In this document: in pieces, positions 11,540-23,856 of the stretch | Numbering within the stretch: the first letter of the stretch is position 1 | Layout: the number at the start of each line of letters is the position of its first letter | Assembly (NCBI GenBank): GCA_030248215.1 | Contig: JASANG010003388.1 | Location: 1-64,000 of the forward strand | Source of the DNA: Enoplolaimus lenunculus | Taxonomy: Eukaryota > Nematoda > Enoplea > Enoplida > Thoracostomopsidae | Direction of reading: 5' to 3' | DNA length: 64,000 bases | Position numbers and translations under genes: made by a program | The notes under the pieces: model-generated | Databases searched by the model: none | What the model saw: the letters and a program-made list of their open reading frames with translations, nothing else | What the model was told of the DNA's origin: nothing

Positions 11540-13860
11540 TCTTTGAGAGATCTATGCAATTACAACGCTCAATATACATGTAAAACTATACTTTATTGGA
11601 TAACAAAACTTTTGTAAACGGATGGAGAAGTTTGCCGGTAGGTCGATTGTCGGGCGAAGCCGGTGGCAGATACCGGTGGTAACAAATTTTAAAAACCGAA
11701 GCGTAGTTTAAATTGAGCTCACGCTAGCTCAAACCTAAACATGCCACTTAGACGTCAGGCAGTTAAATTTCGCAGTATTTGGTTGATCTTTTCGCCTTCA
11801 ATTGGCTTATCAGCGAAGCGCATCATTCTTTGAAAATCAATGAAGCGCATTATTCTTTGAAAATCAGCAACACGTCCTATTGTACTTTCAGGGCCGTCCG
11901 GTTTCTAGTAAGACTGCAAAAGAGTAGACGTAGAATTTAGTCTATATTTTTTTGCTTTACGTTTACACTTTGTACAACGTTTACGCAAAAGAATATCTAA
12001 GTTACGGCGCTAAAAGTAACATTGGTCAGTACGCTATGCCTCAATATCGAGAATTAGCACTAGAAGTTTGACATTTTGCGCGTTGCCTTAACACAACATA
12101 TATCCAATTGATTTGTACGTAACATTCGTCAGTCAGCCACCCTGTAAGCTCACTGGTACAATACAATACATTGTATACTTCTTTACTACTTAACAAATAC
12201 AACATAACCGACAATTCAGCAAAACGCCAAAACCCTTACTTTTGATGAAATATTTTACAGGAAATAAAGCCTCAATCATTTCCAAGCTACTTTTGTATTT
12301 TGAAAATAGATCCAGAGCAACTGTTTTGAACTAACGAAATACTGGCCCATGTAAACCTCGCTGCCGTCCCAAAATCCCAACATCCCACAATAATTTGAGA
12401 TACGGTCGATCAAAAACGCAACACGATAATTATGGCGCTATACATTTTGACCATTTTAGTACGCTAACTGTTCGATTACGATAATGCACGGTGTTGGATG
12501 TTGACGGCCGGCACCGCACGACAAGTATAGCTCCACCCTAAATCATATGGTTTCAGTTCGATCGCTGAGGTTCAAAAAATAGTCTAATTTTAAGTTTTCT
12601 TAGAAGAATACAGTTTTATGAATAACGAAATATTACTCAATTTAAACAGCTCCACTAAACAAGCACGACAATAATATTATCAAATTCAATTCTATTTGTA
12701 AAACGAATAACGTCGCTGTAGGCGGCTGTGCCCTCTCAAATATATTTCAAACTAAAAACTAAAACAAATCTTAAACCAAACTTAAATCCGTACCTTAAGG
12801 GAGTCCCCGGCTCCGCCTAGTCTCTCTTAGAACCTAAATTAGGCTCAGGCGTTGCTAAACGGCGTAAAAATAGTATATTCCATGCATGGCGGCAGTCTCC
12901 GCAAGGTAAAGGTATCAGGGGCCCTGCGTGACCATTAAATATATTTTGTTGTTGGCTTCAAGTGCGTAATCGCATAGCTAGGGGTAGGGAGGGACCATGT
13001 AGATGTTGTTGTTGTTATATATTGTAATATTGGGTTCAGGTGCCCCTAAGGTGTCTGAGACTCCCGCGCCACCAAAAAATATGCAAATTAACAAAACATG
13101 GGGCTGGGCTGCCACCCTCCATAATCATTATGAAATTTACAATCTACGGAATGCGGCTCTTTATTTTTTGTACGCAAGTTCTTTAGTGGTTTTCGAGTTA
13201 TTGTTTGTTGGAGTTAGTTGGTTTGCATATCGGTTACTCGGAGACTTGGACTGGTAGGAACAATTGGAATTGTAGTCACGGTATGTAGCTCCGATGTGTC
13301 TACGGTGCACCGGAAGCGAGTAATCTAGTAATTGCAGCGCATTGCGCGGAGCCTACGGGCAGTACTTGGGGATTTATCGGGGATTCTGGGATGTGTTAAT
13401 GGAATTTTTCAAGAATATTTGGAGTTGTTTCTGGGGTTGTCGATTCTAGCGGTTCTAGTTTCGGCTGTTTTCCGGGGATCTTGGGGTTTGTACGGTAATT
13501 TGAGGGTAGTTTTACGAAGAATCTGGGGTGTCACGTTCAAGTTTGCATTTGTTTTGTACGGTGTGAGCAAGTGACTTTAGTGGAACAACAGGCTAAGGTA
13601 TCGTAGTTGACGTGCGGAAAGCACATAAACAAAGGAACTTTCGGCACAATTAGCGCGAATAAGTTCGGGAGTTAAACATATTACAGGTATTGTGTCATAT
13701 TTGAGCTTTACTCGTATAGCTAAATTACGGTGTTGGGTGAAATAAAAGGGGAAACAGACTGCATTACTGAATCAGAGCGAATTAGCGTCATTGGAATACG
13801 GACCTAACTAAACGTGGAGTTGGTGGTTTCCATAGGCATACGAAATCACGAACTATTTAC
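11540..13860. other. Intergenic stretch downstream of RRP8
   Basis: A decayed family A-like element lies near 11885-12030. The open frames at 13003-13257 and 13332-13574 are hydrophobic and Gly/Leu-rich, but have no family motif and no splice context. I do not call a gene here. Confidence 0.4.
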
Positions 13861-13862
13861 AG

Positions 13863-16800
13863 TCACCTTTTCTTATAAAGACATGGCTTCAGATCCAACC
13901 CGGATGGCGGCTTCGATCGCAGAACACACTTCGATTCTTTCACGAAATACATAATAACAAAATAACTATTTGGAACTTTCTGAAACAAAATATTTTTTTT
14001 AAAAACGAAAAAGAAATAATGCAATTCTAAAATACATGATGCCACCTTTTAACTTCCAATTTTACTGAAAACAACTACCCCTACCTACATATGTACACTA
14101 CTGTATTCCGTACTATAAAACACTGACTAAGGACAAACTCCACAATATCCAGCTTATTCCGCGTATTTTACTCATCAAACTAAAAATTCTCATTAATAGA
14201 AAATTGTCTACAAACTAACCTTTCGCAAAAATGTGAATCCAAGTTTTTGAACCGCTCGTTGAAACTTTTGTTTCGATTCCATTCGGCTTGAAATTTCTGC
14301 AATTTTCAGTGTACCCCTGAAATATATCAATCATACGATTAAAAATAAAAACGGATTCCATAAGCGCAAATACATACTACTTAAAAGCAGTTTGTTGATT
14401 TTAACAAGTCAATCAACGTATTACAACAAACTTCACGGTAATACAGCACAAACTTCGAAATTATCCAGTTGAAAACGTTGCCGTCAACTTTAAAACTTGA
14501 AAAACCGATGTCTGGATATCAACAAGGAGCCAAAAATTTGTTAAATATAATTGAGCAAAAATTCATTAAACAACATACAAACATCTAAAACATTGGCCCT
14601 TATTCTCAAATGTTTTCAACAAATACCACTGGCTGATTAAAGGATTTCTATATTTGAATTCTAGCAAATGGTTAGCATTAACATTCAGCAGCGTTGAGTC
14701 TTTTTCGGAAGGGTTACTCAGGAAATCTATGACCAGTGCGTATCCAAAAAACAAACACACAGTAAAAAGACCAATACAAAAAACAACACACATACCCGAC
14801 TTTGAGTATTCTATGCGCTTCCATTAGAAAATCAAAAACGTTCGTACCCATTAATGATAAACAAAATATGCACACGTCGACGCTTTCCGAATCAAGAGGA
14901 ACCTAAACAAATAACCAGAAAACATGCCACTTACTGGCTGGGTTACAAAGACGAGACTTTTAACGCGCGTAACCAGTTCAACATGCTACATGGCTAGCAT
15001 TTTTCAAGAGAGGCGTTCAAGCAATGCAAATGACACACAAGAGAGGCTGAAACGTTTCTAACGACAATTTGTTCATGGACGGATGAGCTCACCTGGTCAG
15101 CCTCTGGCCACGAGAACGCGTAACTTTTGCCAACCTATGTGTTAATTCAATACTAACGTCAGAAAATCAGCTTAATTTTAACATTTTGCAACATTTTCAC
15201 TTCCGGTTAAGACAAACCTCTAATCGAAGAGTTGCAATACCAAACTCAAAATTGAGCTCAGACATAACTAAAACTATAGTAAAATCGCCCTTTCACCCGA
15301 ACTGGAGCAAGAGTAATGCCTGCGCATCTCAACCACGGTTGTCACCCCACGACAGTCCCAGAGTGCGCATTTAATAAAACTTTTGGTTTTTATATTTTTT
15401 GCGCGTTTATATAAATCCGCATTTATTACTAAACTACACTCTAATCTCCCTTTAGTCCAATGCTTTGCTCTCCCAAAACTCCTCAAATATTCTTCTCCAA
15501 ATTTTCAATCATTCCTCTGCAAATTCTCTTAACGCAGTCAATATGTCGCATCGTGACAATTGTCACAGTTTTTGAAAAGCCAAAATTTAAGTTATAAACG
15601 CCCATAATACGCAATTTAGGAACCCATCTGTTTACTGTTTAGATTAGTTTTACGTGTACACAAAATGTAACGTGTGTGCAACTCTTGCGGTCCCGCATGG
15701 TACAAAATGTACCACCGGGTATTGCCCTTGTTTAGAGGAGGGGTCGCTATCACATGGATACCCCTAAATTTACCTATAAGGGAACCATGTTTGACGCCGC
15801 ATACATAAAATGCCAAGGTTCGCATCGGTTGAACCACCCCCTCTAAATAAAGGGGTCAGGGCAAACACGCAACGCGTGCGAGGTACATTCGTTTCTCCAC
15901 AGAGGAGTGTACCCAGTTGCACACTCTACCGACTCTTGATACAACTAAGCTTGGCAGATTGAAGCATTTTACAATTCGCAACATCACAAGTATTCCCTAA
16001 TTTTACGGTTCCAATCTGTTTTCAGGCGTAGAGCGAGGGAAAACGCACGAGCGCGCGTTGATCGTATTCCCGAACACATATCGTACCCTTATACACTAAA
16101 CTTGTAAAAAATTATTATCCACTCTTCAGGTCGCACAATTTTTGATGCCTATTCATAATAGGTCCATGTCAAAATGGTGTCACAACGTACGCAAGTTAGC
16201 GTAAAAGATGGATTAATAAAAGTATTACAAAGCACTAACCTGAGACATTTCGCATTCTGTAACACGACTGTTATTCGCCACCAAATCAAACGAATGCACT
16301 TTGTGTTTGACACTTTTCGCCAATACAGCATCACCACAACCCATGTCAGCAATTACAAAATCTCTGGGTCTGAAACAATAATGACGTAAAATGAGTTTCT
16401 TTAAAGTAATAGTAATATATAATGTTACGTTGGCTGCTTTATAATGTTAAATTTATAAAAATTCAAATCTTACCTTCGTCTAATATCAGCAATAATGAAA
16501 TCTAACGGGTTCGCAGGCCATTTTGACATTTGTTTCCTGTATCCAGCGTGATAAACATCATACAACGTCCGGTTTTGTTTGAACATTGCCGCTGCCGTCT
16601 CCCCGGTTGTTGTGTACAACCTTTCGTTTATGTAGCGGAATTTGGAACCTATTAAAACAACACATTCAACTTAAAACAGTTCGATTTCAAACTTTTTAAA
16701 AGTTTGCATCGAAGCCCTATTCACACCTGTGAGATTGTGCAGCAAAAACTTGCATGTGCGTGCAACTTGCGTGTGCAAGTTCCGTCAGAAAACGGCTTTA

Positions 16801-19800
16801 AAGTTCTCTCAGCTGTAAATAATTCACTTTAATCTACGCTATTAAACTTGGTTCTCATGTGTGAACGCGTCCGCAGTCCATTAAATCTCTTGCAACTGCA
16901 TTGTGATCGGTTAGTTGAAAAACAGTTGTTTGTGTTATTGAGCCCATCATAAATTAATTCAGACTTCTGAATTTATTCACGAAGCTTAAATTAAGTCATG
17001 CATTAAACACACTTAATATTTCGCAGCCCGCAACCATCGTGCGTGAACTAGTTTCACAGCTATTGAGGACTAAATAGAAATTGTAGGACAGAAATTTCTA
17101 GCAAACCTTTCTGCACGAGTGAATGTTTCTTGCAGCTGAAACTTTCCATTAGCCCAAAGTCGCAGCCAATGGTATTTTCAAAGGTGATACCCGTCTTTTT
17201 GTAATTTTTGTCCAGAGTGTCGGCACCATTCAATTAAAGACAAGAACCTGTTTTCAAAATTTTTACATAACGTAACCAACCATCTTTCTAAAATCCTGGT
17301 TACAACATTGCATTCGAAAACATTCCTAGCAAAATCTGAAGTAGTAAACTTGCTTTTCAGCTTTTCTTCCAGCTCTGAACGTAAATTTGACTCTGTTTTT
17401 GAAGTTTCCGGCTCGCAATTAGTTTTATCGGAAGATCGAGTGTTACTTGACCCTGGACCGTCACCAGTGTCACGAATTTTTGCTTCCATTTTGGCCCGTT
17501 TTGATGCTAAAACACCAATCACAATAATCAATCCTTATCGGTGTGCCCACAGAACAAGCTCTTTTAGTTAACTTGTGCTCTGTGCATCCGTATTTGCTAT
17601 TTTAAATATAGCGTCACAGTAAACATCTCTAAACTGACAATTTTCAATAAAAATCGACGTTTGTTCATATTTTTAAATATGTACAGCAAATATTACCAGT
17701 TGGTAGTAACAGGAAATATTGTAGTTTTCGAACCCAACATATTGAGACTGTTTACACTTAGAACACTTTTCGCATTTTAGTCGTTTTAACTTATGCGCAG
17801 AGTTTCCAAATTTAAAAGTGCAAAAGCTTGTTTATTCGAACATATATATTACTACTTAACTAGGGATAGGTGCTATACCCAGTTTCAAAAACGCTTCATG
17901 ATATACAACAACAGCAGCAGCAACAACAAAAACAACAACAAAACAACAACAACAACAATAACAACAACTACAACAAAAACCAAAACAACAACAACAACAA
18001 AACAACAACAACAAAACAACAACAACAACAACAAAACAACAATACCAACAACAACAACAACAACATCAATAACAACAACAACAACAACAACAATAACAAC
18101 AACAATAACAACAAACAACAACAACAAAAACAACAACAACAACACAGAAATTCCCTTGTGAACAGAAACACAACAAGGGCTGCACTAGTAAATAAACACA
18201 GAATACAAGATCCGCAGACAGACTTTGCTTAAATCATCTAGCATACGATGGGGGGTTCAACTGTGCCGTCTCTGAGAATTATTTGTAAAAGGCAAATTTT
18301 TTACTTCTAAGAATTCGCGAAAAAAAATTGAAAATGACCAATAAAATCTAATGACACACTATCATTTTTCACACAATTTTCGGTTTGAAGAGAAATTTAA
18401 TATGAATTTCTATACATACGAACTAGAGATATCCAAAAGTATACCTTCAGATTTGAGTAGTTTTTTGCGTTTTTGCCCGCGATGAACTCGTTTCCGTTTC
18501 TGATTGTTACCAGATTCCGATGGGGGTATATTCTGCTCTGGCATTTCCATTGCATCACCTTCAGATGCCTTCGTAACTTGCTTCGACTTTCTTATTTTTG
18601 GTTTTTCCTGAAACATAATACGTCCAATTCTGACCAAAAGTTACAACCAAGAAAACGACGGTCTGAACTGACATCGACGCCAAGTAGTGAAAATTTGCTG
18701 ACAAAAATTAGTTAATTTAGTACAACATTCCTGCCAAAATTAGGGTTGTGTCGATTAATCGGCATCGGTAATAATCGGAAGTTTTCGTGAGTATCGGCAT
18801 CGGCACTGCAAAAAATTGCCCAATTTTTTGACGTTACTTTCTGCTCATAATAGATGGAATGCAATCACCTTCATTTTTGGGTGCATATCAGTGTGCCTAG
18901 ACAGGAAAACTGTTCTCTTTTGCCTTTGTGTTTTAAAAAAATTAATTGAAATGAACCGTTCGTATAAAATTATAATAGTTTATGATGGTAAGGGTTTCAC
19001 TCTTCATATATATAATGATGTAATGTAGTATCCTATCTGTTTATTAACCCTTTCTCACATGAATATTTTCTATTTCCCCTGAGACCTACTTATATGCTAG
19101 GATTCGAACTCCAGTGACTGGAGTGGGAGGCGTATACCATCACCACTGAGCTATTGGAGCTTGACGCTCGAGCCCGAGGGGGCTCTCACGTCTTGTGGTG
19201 ATTTAGTACTATGTATATGTGTTGCAATTGTTAAACACGGTGCGATATACATTATTTAACGTATATACACTGCGCTGAGTTGCATATAGGCAACTCAATG
19301 TGAGAAGAGGTTATAGATAGTAAACTGAAATTTTTTCGCTTAACCCTTTCTCACATGAATATTTTCTATTTCCCCTGAGTCCTACTTATATGCTAGGATT
19401 CTAACTCCAGTGACTGGAATGGGAGGCGTATACCATCACCATTGAGCTATAGGAGCTTGACGCTCGAGCCCGAGGGGACTCTCACGTCTTGTGGTGATTT
19501 AGTACTATGTATATGTGTTGCAATTGTTAAACACTGTGCGATATACATTATTTAACGTATATACACTGCGCTGAGTTGCCTATAGGCAACTCAATGTGAG
19601 AAGGGGTTAAGCATGTTGTACTAAAGTTGAAATCGACATCGGTATCGGCAAAAATTTTGGTATCAACACATCCCTAGTCAAAATGTTTCTATGATACGGC
19701 CGTTTTCAAGATTTGAAGCATAATTTCTGAATATATACACTGTGTTTTGAGGTTTTACTTAAATAGTTGGCGTATGACCTGAACAAGCATACATATTTAT

Positions 19801-20024
19801 CCTGCACCGCTTCTACGAGTTCTGATAAAATCTATAATAGCTTTAAATCCAGCTTCCAAACTAAATGTTAAAAGTACACTTACCAAAACACTTTTTGACT
19901 CCCCAATACATTCCTGTTGCTGTTTGAATTTTGAAGCAATTACGGTTGGCTTTATCAGACCAAGGCTTGTCATCACTCGCTCTCGCTTTCCAAGACCAAC
20001 AAGGGCTACATATTTATTTTTCAT
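13863..20024 (-). CDS. RRP8: Ribosomal RNA-processing protein 8 (RRP8/nucleomethylin), 8 exons
   Basis: SAM-dependent nucleolar methyltransferase. In yeast and vertebrates Rrp8 makes the m1A mark in large-subunit rRNA; vertebrate RRP8 also acts in rDNA silencing. Exons on the minus strand are 20024-19884, 18607-18445, 17506-17354, 16648-16474, 16369-16240, 14902-14796, 14316-14220 and 13979-13863. They total 1083 nt or 360 aa, and all phases close. The N-terminus is Lys/Arg-rich (exon 2 has [14 protein letters not shown]), as in the family. The conserved domain starts at [13 protein letters not shown]. The SAM motif is ADMGCGDA, followed by [21 protein letters not shown] and LKIAEISSR; the end LKPCLYKKR matches the family C-terminus. 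The intron between exons 3 and 4 needs a GC donor. The start codon is the first ATG after an in-frame stop. Exon 1 is the least certain part. Confidence 0.93.
15638..15945. mobile_element. Family E element in an RRP8 intron
   Basis: It carries the family's internal words (GCGTTGCGTGTTTGCCC-like, TACATTTTGTACCATGCGGG-like) between ends of the AAGAGTGTGCAAC type. It lies in the intron between exons 5 and 6. Confidence 0.65.
16719..17130. mobile_element. Family F element (CCTATTCACACGTGCAAG) in an RRP8 intron
   Basis: It begins near GCCCTATTCACACCTGTGAG with the CAACTTGCGTGTGCAAG motif, and decays toward a CTGCACGAGTGAATG end. Related copies are at 56293-56568 and 58283-58524. Confidence 0.5.
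17907..18150. repeat. (AAC)n microsatellite in RRP8 intron 2
   Basis: About 240 bp of imperfect AAC triplets. Frames across it give poly-Asn/Gln/Thr or poly-Leu/Val and are not genes. Confidence 0.95.
19042..19318 (-). mobile_element. Family G element with tRNA-like promoter boxes, copy 1
   Basis: The ends TAACCCTTTCTCACATGA and TGTGAGAAGAGGTTA are inverted. The minus strand reads ATAGCTCAGTGGTGATGG (A-box-like) and GGAGTTCGAATCC (B-box-like), with a CTCCCAC loop reminiscent of a glycine tRNA. It looks tRNA-derived but has transposon-like inverted ends. Confidence 0.7.
19340..19611 (-). mobile_element. Family G element with tRNA-like boxes, copy 2
   Basis: A near duplicate of 19042-19318 in the same orientation, 21 bp away. 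The two differ at only a few sites, which suggests a recent tandem duplication. Confidence 0.75.
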
Positions 20025-20400
20025 AATTTATAATAAATGTACAATGCTTGTTTCTGTCTGATAGAAAACACACTTGCACCTAGCAGGGTGCAAACGAATA
20101 ACAATAAGGGCAACAGATAGTGATCAAAATAATGAAACGGATATATGAAAGTTTTTCAGCTGGCTTTCTACAAATATACAAAGAAAATAGCGGGAGCGTA
20201 AAATTTTTACAGTTCTTAACAAAGCAAACTGTCTGATTCAAGAAACATTGTCTGAAAGTTAAGACAATTATGTTCTTGAATGAAGATTAATTTTTAGGGA
20301 AAGAAATCTTTATAAAAAAAAAAAAAAAAAAAACCTTAATAAAAAAATATAAAAAAAATCTCACAAGAAAAAACCAAAACAAAAACCAAAAACCTCGATC
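20025..20400 (-). promoter_or_regulatory. Short COA1-RRP8 spacer, T-rich with an acceptor-like site
   Basis: On the coding (minus) strand the 376 bp after the COA1 stop are very T-rich, including a run of about 20 T at 20316-20335. TTTTCTATCAG at 20058-20068 looks like a 3' splice acceptor 34 bp before the RRP8 ATG. It could accept a 5'-UTR intron or a trans-spliced leader. Confidence 0.4.
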
Positions 20401-22337
20401 TTAGTTTAAAAGAGCTATAACCAGCTTACCATTTTTATAGCACCATTGGCAACAATTAATCTGAATGAAAAGTAGAAACAAATCAAACTCTAAGGGCGAT
20501 CCCTGGTGTGCTCTGATAAAACAAAACATTTGATATAATTTTACTCATCCAAAAATAGCAATTATCATACGATAAATTCAAAAAGCGCTGTTTCAAATAC
20601 CAAGTGTGCTTCAAAATACCAAGTAATAAATATCGATTCATTTTTTTAAACATTATCAAAAATATAAAACACAACTATTTTAAAAAAGCGCATGTACACA
20701 AGTAAGTCGAAATTAACACAGTGCACAACAGCACCATTACAGATATTTTTGCAGCTATTTTTGCGAAATGCCCCGAGTGAGAAAAACATCATTTACAGGA
20801 TAGACAAACTATTTGGTTGAAGTTTCGTTAACATCAAGGTCTAACGCTTGCCAAATTCATCAAAACGATCACGTCAGCTGGCTTTGCGCAATGCGCAAAA
20901 GTTAGCGAATGCACAACAATCAGCATGCAAATTTTCTCTCCGTAGAACAATTACGTTTGTGTTCTAAGAAAATATTATACAAAAAGTAATGCTGGAAAGA
21001 TGTGTAAAACACATATGTGGGGCATTCCGGCTTTAATTATATACATATACCGAAAACATTATAACCACCTTACTTACATTAATTATAAGTATTTTTTGTA
21101 AACACACAATCGGACAGTCTAACGCAGTTGACACTACAACGAATTAACGGCTAAACGCAAGTGCTATAACTGGGGTCAACACATTAACAGTACACGGTTC
21201 AAACCTCCATAATAGCAAGTCACTATGTTTAAGCAACGTTTAAAGCTGCAATAGATTCGTGATATTTCTTGGTCGTAGTCATTGCAAGATATGTAAACAA
21301 CAAGACACGATATTTCAATTCTAACAAACACTTCACATCAATGTTACGACTCAGCTTCAAAAATTGCATAAGTTTCACCGGCATTTGTTAAATCTAGAGC
21401 AAGATTTGTAATCTTCCACCTATAATGTAAAAGTAAAACTATGCCACTAGTTGCTATGAACATGAAGTAATGATTAAACAACTGGTACAATTAAGTTACT
21501 AATAAAATGACATAACGCTACATGATTATGCCCTGTTTAATAGCAGCAGAGTAAACAAAAAATGTCACGAGACTACCTTTGTTACTAAAAAACTTACTCA
21601 GAATTTTGTTCTTTCTGACGGTTTCCAGAAACCAGCAGAAATCCCTGATCTTTAGTTCCGACAACAGGGATGCTTATCTAAAACCAAAACAGTTAGTAAC
21701 ACCTAGGCCCATTTCTCATCGTAAGTTATGGAAGTCTATTTATTTATATCACACACGCGGAAGTTACAATTTTAGCAGATCTGGATATATAATTTCTAAT
21801 GCGACGCGGCCGTGCATTATTCAATTATCAGAATATGTCTACGGTACTTAATTACAAAACGCACATCACGGTGTATAACTACAGAGTTTTCCTAAGGAAT
21901 AAAATAATTGGCTTCAATACCTCACACGCTTCTTCTGTGACAACATTTTCGTTGCTTTGCAGATTTAAGTATCCAAAAGTCACCGGTTCACCAAGCGCAT
22001 TCATAGCGTTCGGATTTTGTTGCAAAATGTTCACGGCTTTGATGTAATACGGCGATCTTTTTGCATGCCCTTAAACAAAAATATATCCTAATATGATCAC
22101 TTAAAGCAAACTACGATTTAAGCTTCCGGCGTCACACGTTGCATTTTTGGAATTTCTATTACTGCAATGTAGGTAGGTATATGTTTATACTTCCATTTTC
22201 AAACAAAGAAAACTCGACTACAAACTCACAACGAGTAATAACTCACTTGTCATCCACCAGTACATCAAAGAGGTAGATCCAAGCAGAGTGAAACCTCCAT
22301 ACCCTGCAATTAAGCCAAGCTTTTGCGCGCTTACCAT
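20401..22337 (-). CDS. COA1: Cytochrome c oxidase assembly factor 1 homologue (COA1), 4 exons
   Basis: An inner-membrane mitochondrial protein (MITRAC15 in humans) that acts early in complex IV assembly around COX1 and also in complex I assembly. Exons on the minus strand are 22337-22247, 22069-21921, 21677-21598 and 20512-20401. They total 432 nt or 143 aa, close to the family's usual size of about 146, with matching phases. Residues 7-27 form one hydrophobic membrane segment. The conserved part contains YYIKAVNILQQNPNAMNALG, then ISIPVVGTKDQGFLLVSG, matching the family's ALG-P and IPV-G-K--G blocks. Exon 4 is the weakest: it reads through to KNGKLVIALLN, which fits the expected K-D/N-G pattern near the C-terminus. 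Confidence 0.88.
20858..21040. mobile_element. Family I element, shortened copy, in COA1 intron 3
   Basis: It shares GCTTTGCGCAATGCGCAAAA, AGTAATGCTGGAAAG and a TATGTGGGGCATTCC-type right end with the fuller copy at 47466-47777. Confidence 0.6.
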
Positions 22338-22720
22338 TAAAACTTTAAGCTACTATCGATACATAATTTAGTAATCTAAAACAATTAACAACATCAAATG
22401 TCAAATATTGCAACACAATTCTATCCGAGATCACACGTTATATGATATAATGCACTACGTTATGTTCGCGTGTCAATACCATGATCCGCTTTTCAACTAT
22501 ATACACTGTAAAAAGTTTCTATGTTATTAACTGACTCTGCGAAAATAGCGCTGACTATCTAAGCCAAACCTCTATGCAAGCGTAACTGGCAGGTTTACCA
22601 ATCATCGAGACTGAACAAACGATTGGTAAAACAAAACAAACTAATTCTCGAAATAACTAAAATTATACTCAGTCGAGATTTCTTCTACGAAAACTTATTG
22701 CAAAACACCGAAATTTATTA
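22338..22720 (-). promoter_or_regulatory. Spacer between the small unidentified gene and COA1
   Basis: AATAAA (22714-22719, minus strand) lies 1 bp past the upstream TGA. TTTTAG at 22376-22381 is an acceptor-like site about 40 bp before the COA1 ATG, and a short upstream ORF lies between them. I see no TATA box. Confidence 0.35.
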
Positions 22721-23766
22721 TCAGGCCTTATAGCACTTTCTTTTCGCACCCCACGCCTGAACTGTTAGTAAAGTCTTATCGCACAATTCAGCACAGCGCC
22801 GCTGGATATCCGACGACGGTTCGGGCAAGAACTCGACATCCTGCATCAATAAGGTTTGAACATCCGGCAAAGGTTACAATATACTTTACTTTAATATCTT
22901 TCGCACCTTACAACACTGTAAATTTTTACCTAAATAAAGTCCCACTAGCTAAGGAAATACGTAATTTCATAAAAAAACTCACTGACGAAGAAACTGGAAA
23001 CAGAAATAGAACCAAACCAGATAAATTATAAATATATCACCTTTTATAGGTGCGATCTAGAGACATTTCTTAAGTCGTCCTCTCACTTAAGTTGATTTTG
23101 GAAATAAGTCAATTTTGGATTTAAAATTCAAGAAAATGAATAACTTAACGGATCAAAACGTTTGGTAAATTGGCAGCTCCGGAGTTACGAACAGTTTTAT
23201 TTTAAAGTTACTACCAGTGGCTCCAAACTATTGCAGACTTCCACTTCAGCAACTGTTGATTTGGGAAAATAAAAAGCCTGTTTATGAACCTTCTACTGTC
23301 AAAACTGTAAAACTTCCAAGTATGTATTGGCTTAAGTCGGAAATCTACTAAATTCATGTTCCTGCAACCCAGCCAATATGTTTTTATTTTTCTGCCAGCA
23401 ACTGTGTTTAATATTCTTCGGCTTTCTAAAACTTTACTGAGAAAAGTGGCTCTAGTTAGCTGGAAACTGTGATGTGGATATATAGTTGCGAAATATAATG
23501 AACTTGTGAACAATTAGTTTTTGGTCTGGCAAGTAGGCGCAAAACCATGATACAGTCAGACATACCCTATTACACTCAGATCAAGAAGCTCGTTCTGCCC
23601 AATAATAAGTTTCGTAGCCAGTTTAGCCGGATGTCGGGGCAAAAATTTGGAGGCATGCTTGTTTGGTATTGCCTGTGGGACCTAAAAATTTAGGGGTTAG
23701 TGAGGTCTGCTGCATTCTACTCTGTGCACAATTTGGAAAAGACACTACTTGCGGAAGAAACTTCAT
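22721..23766 (-). CDS. Small gene of unknown function, incompletely resolved exons
   Basis: I do not recognise the product. Three minus-strand pieces look coding. 23766-23749 (MKFLPQ) ends at a GT. 23681-23566 has a TTTTTAG acceptor and a GG|GTATGT donor and encodes 38 residues including FLPRHPAKLATKLIIGQNEL. 22840-22721 has a GCAG acceptor and encodes DVEFLPEPSSDIQRRC and onward to a TGA. The first two join in frame. The link to the last exon is unresolved, because at least one exon starting in phase 2 and ending in phase 0 is missing. TTTCCAG near 22998 is one candidate acceptor. It could be one gene or two very small ones. The start is only 91 bp downstream of the SLC36 stop. Confidence 0.5.
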
Positions 23767-23856
23767 TTAATGACGTATATACTCCAAACGCTCAGCTTTG
23801 ATCCACCACAACCACACTCATTGTGATTTTATTTTGCAATCATCCTGAAACTACAT
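23767..23856 (-). promoter_or_regulatory. 90-bp junction between the transporter stop and the next start
   Basis: On the minus strand, TTTCAG (23845-23850) occurs within 15 bp after the transporter TGA, followed by AATAAA at 23828-23833 and then the next ATG at 23766. A polyadenylation signal and an acceptor packed in 90 bp are what an operon-type junction with trans-splicing would show; proof is lacking. Confidence 0.4.

Larger units (their letters stand above)
18735..19676. mobile_element. hAT-like non-autonomous element carrying two nested elements
   Basis: The left end is TAGGGTTGTGTCGATTAATC and the right end ACACATCCCTA; both sub-ends carry ATCGG-rich repeats. Flanks GCCAAAAT and GTCAAAAT look like an 8-bp target duplication with one mismatch. 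Two family G copies sit inside. It lies in RRP8 intron 1. Confidence 0.7.

Noticed and set aside
13003-13574. Two hydrophobic plus-strand ORFs downstream of RRP8
   Set aside because: Gly/Leu-rich with TTTGGGG-like low complexity, no motif, no splice logic, no polyadenylation support.
17793-18232. Poly-Asn/Gln/Thr proteins and an antisense poly-Leu/Val frame
   Set aside because: They arise from an AAC microsatellite inside an RRP8 intron.
19100-19165. Functional glycine-type tRNA gene
   Set aside because: A and B boxes are recognisable but it lies inside a repeated transposon-like element and the cloverleaf stems are poor.
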